From: Bacillota bacterium
Lineage (GTDB): Bacteria; Sysuimicrobiota; Sysuimicrobiia; Sysuimicrobiales; Segetimicrobiaceae
Direction: 5' to 3'
Length of the DNA: 38,715 bases
NCBI GenBank assembly: GCA_021324975.1
Contig: JAJPIA010000006.1
Location: forward strand, 1-38,715
The notes under the pieces are model-generated. The model searched no databases, was not told the DNA's origin, and worked only from the letters and a program-made list of their open reading frames with translations. The translations under genes and the position numbers were made by a program. Below, in pieces: positions 15,344-23,921 of the stretch (position 1 is the first letter of the stretch; every line of letters starts with the position of its first letter).

Positions 15344-15909
15344 GTCACCGCCTCGCCGCCCGCGGGCTGCGTCAGGATCGAGAACACGATGAACTGCGTC
15401 GCCTGGTTCACGAGATGGCCGGTCCCGCTACTGACCGCGGCCTGCAGCTCGAACGTGTGGCTCATGCCGTCGCCCACAAACGGGACCTCGACGACCCAGG
15501 GCGTGATCGAGACCACGTTCACGATCGTCTCGTTGAGCACCGTCGCGCCGTCCGTGAGCGCGATCGTGAGCGTGGCGCCGCCGGCGGACTGATAGCCCAT
15601 CCCGGTCGCGCGCAGCAAGAGGTTGTTGCCGTACGGCACGATGATGGTCGTCGCGAGATTCGTGCCGTCGACCTGGGCGAGTGACGTCGATGTGATGGGG
15701 TAATCGGTTCCGGATTTCGAGCCCGTGAATGTCTTGAGCCCGAGCGCGTTGTTCGCCCAGTGCGCGACCTGCTGCGCCCACTGGTCGTCGTTCTGCATGA
15801 TCGCCTGCAGGGCCGACCGCACCGTGGGATCCGTGACCTGGTCCAGCACGGCGGTCGGAAAATTCTTGGCCCGCGGGACGTAGTTCGTGGACTGCTGGAT
15901 GCGCGCCAT
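15340..15909 (-). CDS. Tail-associated beta-rich protein
   Basis: A 189-aa protein starting MARIQQSTNYVPRAK. The first 60 residues are helical (VRSALQAIMQNDDQWAQQVAHW), then a beta-rich C-terminal domain follows (GGATLTIALTDGATVLNETI, MSHTFELQAAV, QFIVFSIL). A short helical base plus beta-sandwich tip suggests a trimeric fibre or nozzle-tip protein. It lies 16 bases after the nozzle gene and before the GNAT. Family not identified. Confidence 0.6.
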   Translation of the reverse strand: MARIQQSTNYVPRAKNFPTAVLDQVTDPTVRSALQAIMQNDDQWAQQVAHWANNALGLKTFTGSKSGTDYPITSTSLAQVDGTNLATTIIVPYGNNLLLRATGMGYQSAGGATLTIALTDGATVLNETIVNVVSITPWVVEVPFVGDGMSHTFELQAAVSSGTGHLVNQATQFIVFSILTQPAGGEAVT

Positions 15910-15925
15910 CAGCGTGACCTCGTCA

Positions 15926-17482
15926 CTACCGCGCCCCCGCGAGCTGCACGTCCGCGACGATCTGGCGCACTTCCCAGGCGACCGTGCCCGCCTGGTCGTC
16001 GACGCGCATCGCGTGATAGACGGCCGTCTTTTGGGCCGGGATCTCCCACGCTTGCGGCGTTGATGCATTCATCGCGAGCGACTGCGTCGGAGCGGTCGTC
16101 AGCGTGATCCCGTCGTCGCTCGACACCTCGGACACCGCGAGCGAGCCGGACGCCTGCGGCGTCACCATGACGTCCCACTTCGTGACCTGCTTTCGCGCCG
16201 GGTACGGCTGGCCGAAGTCGATGAGACCGAGCTGGAAGTAGCTGTCGTAGGGCGTGCCGTCGTCGGTGTAGATGGGGTTGGACTGCGCCACCTGGTAGAT
16301 CTTGCCCGAGGTCGCGCCGCCGAGCAGGAACGAGCCGAACGCCGACGTCGACCCGTCGCTGAACCGATACGGGCTCGCGCTGAACGCGTACGTCGCCTGG
16401 TTCCATGTCCGGCCGACGCGGAGAAACATGCCGCTGCCGGCGGCAGACACTTGGCCGCCACCGGGCACGTAATCGTACTGGTTCCACGTGTTGTAGCGCC
16501 AGTTCCAGACATGGCAGTTGAACACGGGCGTCGCCGACGTGAAGCTCGCGTCCGGCAAGAAGAGGTAGAGCGTCTCGTTCGGCACGTCCTTGCAACTGAA
16601 CGCGGCCTGAATGAACGACAGGTTCGTGGACGCGAAGAAGTTGCGCCGGTAGTTGCCGCCAACGCCCTGCGGGCTGAGCCCGTTGAAGATGTAGTAGTCG
16701 TCCCGCCACAAGGCCCCGCAGCCGATCGGCAAGTCCTGGATCGAGCCCGTGGCGATGCAGCCGATCGAGTCGTGCCGGCGGTCGAACGCGTAGAACTGCG
16801 GCGCGCCGATGAACGAGACGATGTACAGCGAGTCCGACTTGTACAGCACGCCGTTCTGGATGAAATTGCCGAGGCCGGTGATGAAGTCCGCGTTGTCGCG
16901 CACCTCGATCTGCGTCGCGTCCCCGGTCGTGAGGTTCGTGCCGTTGCCGAAGTCGCTCCACGCGACCTGCCACGGATCCAAGACGCCGCCCGAGGTGACC
17001 ACGTTCGCGATGATCAGGTGGTTGAAGAAGTTGAGCAGGTCGAGCGCCGACTCGGGCGAGCCCGAGGCGAATGTCTGGAACGTCGCGGCGACGCCGTCCC
17101 AGTAGTACAGCGCCCCGGGCGTGGACATGAAGAACTTGCCGACGAAGCTCACCCCGCGCACCGGCGCCGTGATCGAGGCGCTGTAGCCCGCGTGCGTGAT
17201 GTCGGTCAGCGTGAGCGTCGTCGGGTTATAGCTGTACTGCTTGGTCGTCGTGCAGATGATGATCCAGCTGTTCTCGCTCGAGTCCACGAACGGCGCGATC
17301 AGCACGGTCGTGCCGGTGAGGCCCGAGATCACGCTCTGCAGGCCCGGCCGTTTCTTCACCGTGCCGCGGTCGGCCTGGACGTTGAGCGCGGCGTAGAAGC
17401 CCTGCGTGCCGATCCGGCGCGGGTCGCTCGCGAATTCGGCGTTGAGCGAGAGCGCCAGGTTGTCGATCGCGATCGTCGGCAT
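15926..17482 (-). CDS. Tail nozzle / stabilisation protein (P22 gp10-like beta-propeller)
   Basis: A 518-aa beta-dominated protein with repeating strand pairs ending in Trp/Tyr-rich motifs (NSWIIICTTTKQYSYNP, GALYYWDG, QFYAFDRRHDSIGC, FNCHVWNWRYNTWNQYDYV). The N-terminal part has KKRPGLQSVIS, a type of sequence often seen in podovirus tail-hub proteins where newly made chains meet the adaptor ring. Length, repeat character and place between the collar/adaptor genes and ejection proteins match the P22 gp10-type nozzle. It would form the distal part of the short tail. Confidence 0.72.
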   Translation of the reverse strand: MPTIAIDNLALSLNAEFASDPRRIGTQGFYAALNVQADRGTVKKRPGLQSVISGLTGTTVLIAPFVDSSENSWIIICTTTKQYSYNPTTLTLTDITHAGYSASITAPVRGVSFVGKFFMSTPGALYYWDGVAATFQTFASGSPESALDLLNFFNHLIIANVVTSGGVLDPWQVAWSDFGNGTNLTTGDATQIEVRDNADFITGLGNFIQNGVLYKSDSLYIVSFIGAPQFYAFDRRHDSIGCIATGSIQDLPIGCGALWRDDYYIFNGLSPQGVGGNYRRNFFASTNLSFIQAAFSCKDVPNETLYLFLPDASFTSATPVFNCHVWNWRYNTWNQYDYVPGGGQVSAAGSGMFLRVGRTWNQATYAFSASPYRFSDGSTSAFGSFLLGGATSGKIYQVAQSNPIYTDDGTPYDSYFQLGLIDFGQPYPARKQVTKWDVMVTPQASGSLAVSEVSSDDGITLTTAPTQSLAMNASTPQAWEIPAQKTAVYHAMRVDDQAGTVAWEVRQIVADVQLAGAR

Positions 17483-17485
17483 CGG

Positions 17486-18313
17486 CTAGGTTTTGATGAT
17501 GTAGTTGAGCACGAGGTACGGCTGCATGTTGTTGTGCGCGCCGCCGCCGCCGGTGTTATTGATCGTCAGCGAAAAATCGGTGGTCTCGGTAGAGCCAGAA
17601 ACAAACCCGGACCCGCCGCCGGTGTTGCTCCCCTGTGGCGGTCCCGCGGGCGAATTCCATGAATGGCTGCTGGAGTGACTATGGCTCGGCATTTCGGCTT
17701 GGGTGAGCACGTGCTGCTGCTCGCCGCCCGCGCCGGCGAGGCTGAAGCCGCCGCCCTGGCCGACCGGGACGTTCCCCTGCATGTTCGGGACGTTGAAGTT
17801 CGCGCCGCTCCCGCCGTACGTGTAGCCGATCACGCCGAACAGGGTGGCCATCGCGCCCGTCGTGCTGTAGCTCGAGCCGTCGCAGTTGACCCAGCCCGTC
17901 GGCGCCGTCCCGGCCGCGAACGGCACCACCGTCCCGGTCGGCACGCCGCCGGTGAGGGTGCCGCCGGAGATGAACGAGCTCGCACTCCACTGCGTATCGG
18001 TCCAGGTGCCCGACGTCGCGGCGTGATAGACGGCCTCCAACGTGCCGGCGCTCGCGTTCCAGCGCCAGCCGTACGCGGCGAGCGAGGTGTTGTCGCAGCT
18101 CCACGTCGACCCGTTGTAGCTCGAGTTGAACGTGAGGTAGTGCTCGTCGTTGATCTGCGTGAAGCGCATGCCCGCCGTCGGCGTACCGAACGAGTTGAGC
18201 ATGCCGAGCACGGTCTGGATCGCCGTCTTGTCCGCGCGGTTGAGCGCCGGGAAGATCGACTCTTGCGAGTTGTCCGCGGGGTTCGACGTCGACCAGGTCG
18301 GCGGCCAGGCCAT
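17486..18313 (-). CDS. Tail-collar domain fibre protein
   Basis: A 275-aa protein ending in a recognisable phage tail-collar domain: the strand VPFAAGTAPTGWVNCDGSS, the helix before LFGVIGYTYGG, FNVPNMQGNVPVGQG, the loop TQAEMPSHSHS and the terminal AHNNMQPYLVLNYIIKT. These are the usual collar landmarks (GW-CDG, F-PD/N-GR, M-HSH, QPY--NYIIK). The N-terminal 110 residues have no clear match and probably attach to the tail. The Gly/Ser/His-rich insert before the C-terminus is variable in such proteins. It would act in host recognition. Confidence 0.88.
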   Translation of the reverse strand: MAWPPTWSTSNPADNSQESIFPALNRADKTAIQTVLGMLNSFGTPTAGMRFTQINDEHYLTFNSSYNGSTWSCDNTSLAAYGWRWNASAGTLEAVYHAATSGTWTDTQWSASSFISGGTLTGGVPTGTVVPFAAGTAPTGWVNCDGSSYSTTGAMATLFGVIGYTYGGSGANFNVPNMQGNVPVGQGGGFSLAGAGGEQQHVLTQAEMPSHSHSSSHSWNSPAGPPQGSNTGGGSGFVSGSTETTDFSLTINNTGGGGAHNNMQPYLVLNYIIKT

Positions 18314-18317
18314 CGCG

Positions 18318-19370
18318 CTAGCCCATCTCCACCGACTGCGCCGTCTCTTCGCTGAACTGGAGCCCGCTCATCGCCGAGGCGGCCGCTTCCCAGGCCTGCT
18401 CCCGCAGCGGTCCGTAGACCGCCATCGCGGTCTGGTCCTTGAGCGACGCCGCGGCCTTGAGCGTGGCGTCGTAGACGAGCGCGTCGGGCGCGTACACCGT
18501 GAACCAGTTGGTTTGACCGAGGCCGGCGACAAGGTCCGGCAGGAACACATCCTGATCGACGTTCGCGAAGTACGCTTGATTCGGCACCGGCCACACCCAA
18601 TACGCGGGCACGGGCGTCCCGCCGCCGGGCGGCACGAGCGGCGAGCCGAACGGAGCCGCGGCGCCGGTGTCGGTGAACGACGTCGCGCTACTCGGCAGCG
18701 TGTAGAACACGTTCTCGAGCCCGCTCCCGGTGCCGCGGTACAGGTTGTAGCCGGTGAGGAGCGCATTCGCGTACGCGGTCCACGTGAACTGGACCTTGCT
18801 GGTCGCGCCGGTGAGCGTGGTCGTGTACTCGGTCGCGCAGAGCGTCTCGACGCCGTTCACGATCGCGGTCAGCGTCCAGAAGTACGTGCCGGCGGGCAAC
18901 GCCCCGCCCGTGCCGGAGGGCGTTCCGCTGAACATCGCGGGCCCGCTCAGCTGCTGCGGCGATGAGAAGATGGAGTAGTCGTACGGCGGCCCGGGCAGGA
19001 CCTGGTTCTGGGGCACGAGCTGGTACTTCACGCGCGCCTGCTCGTGCGGCAGGTAGTTGACCCGCCAGCCGTTCATGCCGACGTTCGCGGTGAGCGCGAC
19101 CTGGTTCGGGATCGTGATCCCGCGCGTGCCCCGGTAAGCGAGCGTCGTGCCGGCGGACTGCAGGGGGTAGACCTGCTGCTGCGCCACGAGCTGCAACTGA
19201 TACGTGAACGTCTGGAGCGGCGTCAGGAAGAGCCGCTCGAGCTGGTGGATCGCCTTGTTGAGCAACGACGACAGGTACGCCGTCGTGATGTTGGCGCCGG
19301 AGGCGTCAAACCACTGGTTGCGGTTGAGGTTCTGCTCGACCTCGGTGAGGAGCTGATCGAACGTCGCCAC
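18318..19370 (-). CDS. Head-tail adaptor / tail-tube connector with inserted FnIII domain
   Basis: A 350-aa protein from a GTG start. Residues 1-135 (TFDQLLTEVEQNLNRNQW, LNKAIHQLERLF, QQVYPLQ) and 255-350 (YWVWPVPNQAYFANVDQDV, DALVYDATLKAAASL) resemble the two halves of podovirus adaptor proteins that sit under the portal. Between them (about 150-245) is a fibronectin type III-like domain: GTYFWTLTAIVNGVETL, TTTLTGATSKVQFTW, TGYNLYRGTGSG and SFTDTG. The inserted domain would protrude from the ring. The order capsid, adaptor, collar, nozzle agrees with this role. Confidence 0.65.
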   Translation of the reverse strand: MATFDQLLTEVEQNLNRNQWFDASGANITTAYLSSLLNKAIHQLERLFLTPLQTFTYQLQLVAQQQVYPLQSAGTTLAYRGTRGITIPNQVALTANVGMNGWRVNYLPHEQARVKYQLVPQNQVLPGPPYDYSIFSSPQQLSGPAMFSGTPSGTGGALPAGTYFWTLTAIVNGVETLCATEYTTTLTGATSKVQFTWTAYANALLTGYNLYRGTGSGLENVFYTLPSSATSFTDTGAAAPFGSPLVPPGGGTPVPAYWVWPVPNQAYFANVDQDVFLPDLVAGLGQTNWFTVYAPDALVYDATLKAAASLKDQTAMAVYGPLREQAWEAAASAMSGLQFSEETAQSVEMG

Positions 19371-19376
19371 GCACGC

Positions 19377-19775
19377 TCACGCCAACAGGCTGCAGATCGC
19401 GAACAAGAAGCTCGACGCCGCGCTGGCGCTCGTGACTGCCTGGACCGTGATGATGTCGCCCTGGTTGACCGCGACCTCGTGCTGGTCGTCCGCCGCCTGC
19501 GTGTTCGTCCCGGCGACCTGCGCCGTGAGCGACGTCGCAACACCGTTCTGGAATACCGTGAACGTGACCGTCTGCCCGGCGCCGGGGGCCGTGGCGCAGC
19601 GGACCTGCAGGAAGCGCAAGGTCCCGCCCCACGGCATCGGGATCGCCGCGTTCCCGGCCGTGGTCTGATGCCCGATCGGGCCGAGGTAGGTCGTGGTGGC
19701 CGCGGCGACCGCCGCACTCGATCCGAAATCGAGGATGTCGTCACCGACCGAGCCGTAGGGCAGGACCGGACTCAT
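19377..19775 (-). CDS. Beta-rich virion protein
   Basis: A 132-aa protein of beta strands and Ala/Thr/Gly turns (TTTYLGPIGHQTTAGNAAIP, TVTFTVFQNGVATSL, GDIITVQAVTSAS). This is the pattern of a small jelly-roll found in phage fibres and decoration proteins. Its ATG overlaps the stop of the upstream gene (ATGA) and the adaptor gene follows 6 bases after its stop. It is similar in style to 6363-6818. Family not identified. Confidence 0.6.
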   Translation of the reverse strand: MSPVLPYGSVGDDILDFGSSAAVAAATTTYLGPIGHQTTAGNAAIPMPWGGTLRFLQVRCATAPGAGQTVTFTVFQNGVATSLTAQVAGTNTQAADDQHEVAVNQGDIITVQAVTSASAASSFLFAICSLLA

Positions 19776-19999
19776 GCTCGCTTCCCCCGTTTCATGCGCA
19801 TCACGTCCGCGCGCCGGCGGTTCCGATGCGAGTCTGAGTGGCTATCGTACTGTCGCGCCCGCTCCGGCGACGTCGAGCCGCCGTGGTGCGTGTAGGTCGG
19901 CAGGCCCTTGCTCTTGGCGCCCTCGTCGACCCACCGTTGCGCGATATCCGGGTGCTGCGCCCACATGAACCGCCGCTGCTTCTCCGACCGAAACGGCAT
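19772..19999 (-). CDS. Small basic protein (MPFRSEKQRRFMWAQHP type)
   Basis: A 75-aa basic protein opening with a motif common in small phage and plasmid proteins: MPF-S-KQRRFM-A-HP-IA--W. The rest is charged and probably partly disordered (THHGGSTSPERARQYD, HRNRRRADVMRMKRGKRA). It is Arg/Lys rich and could bind DNA or a virion component; the function of this motif family is not known to me. It lies in the head-completion region, with ATGA overlap to the downstream gene. Confidence 0.75.
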   Translation of the reverse strand: MPFRSEKQRRFMWAQHPDIAQRWVDEGAKSKGLPTYTHHGGSTSPERARQYDSHSDSHRNRRRADVMRMKRGKRA

Positions 20000-20001
20000 G
20001 G

Positions 20002-20304
20002 CTACTGCGCCCGATCGCCGGAGCGGGGTTTCACGAGCCGGTTCATCGCGGGCCGCCGCGCGGCATCGCTCGAGCTCGGGCACGATCGCGCCTCGCCAAT
20101 GTTGGGCATCCGCTCGTCGAGCTCGAACCCGCCCTCGAAGTTGGAGTAGGGGCCGACGCGCGCCTCGAACTGCTGCTCGACCGACCGGAACGGATACCCG
20201 TACCGGATCGGCACGCCGTGGATCGTCGGTGGCGACACCTTGACCTCCACGACTGCCGGCGACGGCACCGTCACGCGCTTCGTCTTGCCCTGACGCCGCG
20301 GCAT
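20002..20304 (-). CDS. Hypothetical protein of the head-tail region
   Basis: A 100-aa protein with a basic N-terminus (MPRRQGKTKRVTV), a Pro/Val-rich strand segment (VEVKVSPPTIHGVPIRYGYPF), aromatic residues around VGPYSNFEGGFELDERMP and a basic, low-complexity tail. It ends 2 bases before the next gene and starts 6 bases after the previous stop. I recognise no family. Its place in the late operon suggests a small head-completion or structural protein. Confidence 0.65.
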   Translation of the reverse strand: MPRRQGKTKRVTVPSPAVVEVKVSPPTIHGVPIRYGYPFRSVEQQFEARVGPYSNFEGGFELDERMPNIGEARSCPSSSDAARRPAMNRLVKPRSGDRAQ

Positions 20305-20310
20305 CAGCGG

Positions 20311-20625
20311 CTACCCGGTCCGCCGCTTACTGCCGGGGCGCTTGCCCATGTGCACGCCGACGTCGTGGATGCCCATCGTGTTATCGACGGCGTGGGTCTC
20401 GCCGAGCGTAGTCGAGTAGCTGGTCGCTTCGGTGGAGCCGTCCGGCTGCGGGGCCGCGGGCCGGAGGATGTCGGTGTAGTGGCGGTCGTCCCCGTGACCG
20501 ATCCCATTCAGGCCCTTGCCGTCGGCGAGGATCGGCCGGTGCTGGGGGCCGAGGTCCTGGACCGGCGCGTGATCGCTGTCGTGGCTGTGCATCGAATCGA
20601 CGCGGCGCTTCTTCTCGGTGGCCAT
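20311..20625 (-). CDS. Hypothetical His/Asp-rich protein
   Basis: A 104-aa hydrophilic protein rich in His, Asp and Gly (SMHSHDSDHAPVQDLGPQH, GHGDDRHYTDILRP, GIHDVGVHMGKRPGSK). His/Asp clusters could bind metal, but no defined site is seen. The gene starts at ATG behind GGAGG and lies between the C2H2-like protein and the 100-aa gene in the head region. No family recognised. Confidence 0.65.
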   Translation of the reverse strand: MATEKKRRVDSMHSHDSDHAPVQDLGPQHRPILADGKGLNGIGHGDDRHYTDILRPAAPQPDGSTEATSYSTTLGETHAVDNTMGIHDVGVHMGKRPGSKRRTG

Positions 20626-20655
20626 GATGTGCGTGCCTCCTGTGAGTGGTGCGCG

Positions 20656-21126
20656 TTACCGCATCTTGCTGAGCCGCGCCGCGGGCGCCATCATCTTCTT
20701 CCGCCGCGGCTTGGGCTGCGGGGTCGGGATCGCGCCCGGCATCGGAGCGAGCGTCACACCGTGGACGCGCAGCCGGTGCGCGTCGCGCGCCGCCGGCGTC
20801 GGGAAGTCGGGGCTCACGTCCGGGCCGCACTCGGGGCAGAGGATCTTCTGGCCGTCCAGGCGGACCATCGTCTCCGGCAGCGGGACGGCCTGGTCGCCCG
20901 GGGAGGCGGGCGCCTCTCGGTCCGACGCGTCGACGAGGAGCGTGTCGCTCGGCCCCTCCGGCGCCGCCTCGAAAATGCGGACGCCGTAGAGCGGGTGCCG
21001 GCGCAGCACCGCGATGTCCTCGGGCCGGTCGAGCGTGAGCTCGCCGTGCTGGAAACTCACCATGCGGCCGTCCGGGAAGCCGACCCCGTAGGCCGGCCAC
21101 TGCTCGCACAGGAACGTGACCTGCAT
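20656..21126 (-). CDS. Hypothetical protein with C2H2-like zinc site
   Basis: A 156-aa protein starting MQVTFLCEQWPAYGVGFPDG. The first 60 residues look like a small beta domain (RMVSFQHGELTLDRPEDI). Near residue 110 lies CPEC, and later HRLRVHG, together a C2H2-type spacing that could bind one zinc. The C-terminus is Pro/Lys/Arg rich (TPQPKPRRKKMMAP). The ATG has GAGGTGATGG upstream. It lies after the capsid gene; a head or decoration role, or DNA binding in the virion, is possible. Confidence 0.65.
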   Translation of the reverse strand: MQVTFLCEQWPAYGVGFPDGRMVSFQHGELTLDRPEDIAVLRRHPLYGVRIFEAAPEGPSDTLLVDASDREAPASPGDQAVPLPETMVRLDGQKILCPECGPDVSPDFPTPAARDAHRLRVHGVTLAPMPGAIPTPQPKPRRKKMMAPAARLSKMR

Positions 21127-21165
21127 CAGCCCATCACCTCGCAATCACAGCAGCGCGATCGCGCC

Positions 21166-21702
21166 TTAGTTCTCACTCTGCAGCCACACATTCAGCTGGT
21201 CGTCGTTGTTGGTGGCCTGCGTGTACGCGCTCACGTTGATCCGGATCTTGAACAACGGCGCCGTGAACGCCACGAGTGCGTTCGGCGTACCGCTGTTGAG
21301 CGTCTGGCTCGCCATGAGCGACGTCGGCAGGTTGATCCACTGCGTCGAGGTCGGCACACCGCCGACGGGGCTCACCTGCATTGTGAACGTGCAGCTCGCT
21401 GTCGTCGCGCCCGTGCCGGGCGTCAGGATCGCGTAGATCGTGTAGTAGCGCGTCCCGATCGTCTGCAGATACCCGAGCGTCGCGTTGACGCCGGCCGGGT
21501 TCGGGCAGTCCGCGTAGCCGCCGGTCGCGCGCCGCGCGTTGACGAGCTGATCGATTCGCGCGTTCTCGCCCGAGCCGCCGGCGAGCGGTACCGCGAGCCC
21601 GTCGACCCACAGCTGACCCCGGCGCCAGGTGTAGCGGGGCCGCGGCCCGCGCCGAGCGCGGCCCCACATCGTCTGCCGGAACAAGAGCTCCCAGAGCGTC
21701 AC
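21166..21702 (-). CDS. Beta-rich head protein
   Basis: A 178-aa protein directly after the major capsid gene (4-base gap). The N-terminus is basic with aromatic residues (FRQTMWGRARRGPRPRYTW); the rest is a beta-rich domain (YYTIYAILTPGTGATTASC, CTFTMQVSPVG, FKIRINVSAYTQ, QLNVWLQSEN) with two Cys. Position and composition suggest a capsid decoration or head-fibre protein. No specific family recognised. Confidence 0.6.
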   Translation of the reverse strand: MTLWELLFRQTMWGRARRGPRPRYTWRRGQLWVDGLAVPLAGGSGENARIDQLVNARRATGGYADCPNPAGVNATLGYLQTIGTRYYTIYAILTPGTGATTASCTFTMQVSPVGGVPTSTQWINLPTSLMASQTLNSGTPNALVAFTAPLFKIRINVSAYTQATNNDDQLNVWLQSEN

Positions 21703-21706
21703 GGCG

Positions 21707-22885
21707 CTAGGGCTGGAACGTGGTGACGTTCTTGACCCACGTGTGCGCCTTCTGGTGCTGCACCTCGAGCCCGGCCTCGGTGAGCCACTCGTCCTTCTCG
21801 CCGTCCGTGTCGGGGCTCTGGATGTTCGGCCGATAGTCGGTGTCGTCGATGTACCTGAACACGAGCTTGTCGAGGTCGAGCGCGAGCCCGTAACTCTGGA
21901 ACACCGGATGGATGCTGAACAGCGGGTGGATCTTGATGTACAGCACGCCGAACGGGGTGTCGTACTGCGTAAGCTGCATGCCGTACGTGCGGTCGCCCGG
22001 GACCACGTTCATCGTCGAGACCTTCTTCACCATCTGGTTCAGCTGGTTGATGAACACGCCGCCGGCGAGCAGGAGCTTCTCCGTGTTGCCGTACTTCATG
22101 ACGTTCAGCAGCGTGTTCTCCCAGTTCGCGATGTTGAAGACGGTCGTGCTGAAGTCCCAGATATTCGTAAACGTCGCGTCGGCGCCGAGGAACGACACAA
22201 CCCCGCCCGTCGCGTTCATGGGCTCGCCGTTCGCGCCCGTGGCCTGGTAGGGCTCGCCGAAGATGAACGCCTTCTCCATCTCGATGGAGTGGAGCTCGAG
22301 CGCTTCCCGCTTCGCCTCCGCGCGCGCGTTGCCGGTGCGGAGCCGCGTCTTCATCGCCGTGCGCGTGAGATAGAGCGGGTTGCGGAAGATCTGCGTGAAG
22401 TTCTGCGGCACAGACGGGTTGTAGTACACCACGTTCGGCGAGCTCGCGCCCTCCGCGTTCACGTTGCCGATGATGAAGAGCTCGTCCGAGCTTCCGGCCG
22501 ATGCGGCCGCCGACGTGGTGCCGAAGCCGCGCTGGACCGTGATCTGGGTCGAGATCGTGGGGTCGGCCGTGACGAGCATCTTCTCCAGCGTCGACTCGTC
22601 CATGATCACGTGGCCGGACCGGAAGATCGAGCTGTCGGCGACGTTGATCGTGGTCGCCGTGTTCGTGAACGATGCCGTTGCCGCGACGCGCTGCACCGGC
22701 ACGTCCTTTTCGAACCAGTGGAACGTGTTGTCGTCGACGGGCTGGCTGCGGAGCTTACTCAGGAGCGCCGTGAGTGGCGCCTTTCCGTTCGGGAAGAGCA
22801 GCAGGATCGTCTCGCGGTAGCTCTGGGGCCGTTCCGCGGCGCTGTAACTACCGGAGCCGCGGAGGCCGAGCACAGCCAGTGGCAT
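21707..22885 (-). CDS. Major capsid protein (SU10-like, HK97 fold)
   Basis: A 392-aa protein from the ATG with GAGGTG upstream; a GTG nine bases earlier overlaps that site and is less likely. It has the look of the SU10-like capsid family: an N-terminal SYRETILLLFPNGKAPLTAL, the FHWFEKDVPVQRV strand, VVYYNPSVPQNFTQIFRNPL, the helix REALELHSIEMEKAFIFGEP, a long loop around NATGGVVSFLG, LLLAGGVFINQLNQ and the C-terminal strands GVLYIKIHPLFSIHPV and WLTEAGLEVQHQKAH. It forms the shell, and the scaffold gene is upstream as usual. Confidence 0.85.
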   Translation of the reverse strand: MPLAVLGLRGSGSYSAAERPQSYRETILLLFPNGKAPLTALLSKLRSQPVDDNTFHWFEKDVPVQRVAATASFTNTATTINVADSSIFRSGHVIMDESTLEKMLVTADPTISTQITVQRGFGTTSAAASAGSSDELFIIGNVNAEGASSPNVVYYNPSVPQNFTQIFRNPLYLTRTAMKTRLRTGNARAEAKREALELHSIEMEKAFIFGEPYQATGANGEPMNATGGVVSFLGADATFTNIWDFSTTVFNIANWENTLLNVMKYGNTEKLLLAGGVFINQLNQMVKKVSTMNVVPGDRTYGMQLTQYDTPFGVLYIKIHPLFSIHPVFQSYGLALDLDKLVFRYIDDTDYRPNIQSPDTDGEKDEWLTEAGLEVQHQKAHTWVKNVTTFQP

Positions 22886-23144
22886 GGCGAACACCTCGTC
22901 GGTGAGAGTTGCGCACCGATCCCGGTGGCGTCCGCCTCAGCCGTGCCCTCGCAAGGGCCGTACGGAGGGTGCCCGGGGGCCACGCATGGCCCCGGCCGTT
23001 CACGTGCGAGCTATGGGCCTGACGATTTCCTGGACCGCTGGCGGCGGGAGCCGGAGCCTCGCAAGGCCCCAACCGCGCACCGGCGGTCATTACTCAGCGT
23101 TCGAGTCGAGTACCGATGGTACGACGGGCCTCAAGAAACTCCTC
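22886..23144. other. Scaffold-capsid intergenic region with a GC hairpin
   Basis: A 259-base gap, unusually long for this packed block. No convincing gene is seen on either strand. It contains a hairpin with GGGGCC (22976-22981) and GGCCCC (22988-22993) around a 6-base loop and no T tract. It may tune the scaffold-to-capsid expression ratio or mRNA processing; this is inference. Confidence 0.4.
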
Positions 23145-23921
23145 CTAGATGCCTTGGACCTCTTTCACGAAATCCGAGACCTCGCTCTGCTTCGTCCGGG
23201 GCCTGGCGCCGCCGGGCCGGCTGCCGCCGCCGCGATCGCCCGTGGGTGCCCGTGCTTCCGTGCGCCGCGGCTGGATGTCGCGCTCGGCCATGTTGAACCG
23301 GCGTTCCAGGGCTTCCGCCACAGGCTCGAACGAGCGCGTGTAGTCCGTCGCGTACTCGGCCCGTACTTGGCCGTTTGGGAGCTGCACGATCGCGCGGCTG
23401 AGCTCGCCGATGTCCTTGCCATACTCGCGCTCGATCCGGCGGATCGCCCGCGGGGTTACGTCCGTGCCCCAGCGCTCGAGCAGGAAGCCGTAGAAGTCCT
23501 CGTCCACCTTCGCCGCGGCCTGGGCGTTCCGGGCCTGCTGGGCCGCGACGTCGCGGAACACGGGCGCGACGCGCTTGATCGTCTTCAGCAGCGTCCCCGT
23601 CCACGGCGCGTCGCGCTCATCGGCCTCGAGCCCATCCAGGATGTACTTGTCGAGCGCATCGGTCTCGCCGCCTCCGCCGGGCTGGCGGCCGCCACCATCC
23701 GCCGGCGCTGGCGTGTACGTGCGCAGCTCCATCGCCTCGAGGCGCCGCCGCATCTCGGCATTGTCCTGCTGCAGGCGGCCGTTCGTCTCGTTGAGCTTCT
23801 TGATGACGTCGCGGAGATCGGGCTCCGGTTCGGCGGATGGGGTCTCCGTCCGCGCCGGCGGCGTCTCCTCAGGCGGTGTCTCCTCGGTGCGGTTCAGTTC
23901 GTAGTCGGGCCCGGTGCTCAT
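23145..23921 (-). CDS. Scaffolding protein
   Basis: A 258-aa hydrophilic, helical protein. Residues 1-35 are acidic and Pro/Glu rich; a coiled coil follows (about 37-66, VIKKLNETNGRLQQDNAEMR), then a Gly-rich linker, a helical core (100-215) and a basic C-terminus (RGGGSRPGGARPRTKQSEV...VKEVQGI) of the kind that contacts the capsid protein. The charge pattern and the location between portal and major capsid genes are classic for a scaffold. No protease motif was seen. Confidence 0.75.
   Translation of the reverse strand: MSTGPDYELNRTEETPPEETPPARTETPSAEPEPDLRDVIKKLNETNGRLQQDNAEMRRRLEAMELRTYTPAPADGGGRQPGGGGETDALDKYILDGLEADERDAPWTGTLLKTIKRVAPVFRDVAAQQARNAQAAAKVDEDFYGFLLERWGTDVTPRAIRRIEREYGKDIGELSRAIVQLPNGQVRAEYATDYTRSFEPVAEALERRFNMAERDIQPRRTEARAPTGDRGGGSRPGGARPRTKQSEVSDFVKEVQGI

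Noticed and set aside
20218-21726. 502-codon plus-strand open frame
   Set aside because: Covers three leftward genes in antisense; those have ribosome-binding sites and overlaps, this one has none.
21743-23296. 517-codon plus-strand open frame opposite the capsid gene
   Set aside because: Antisense shadow across the capsid gene and part of the scaffold, with no recognisable domain.
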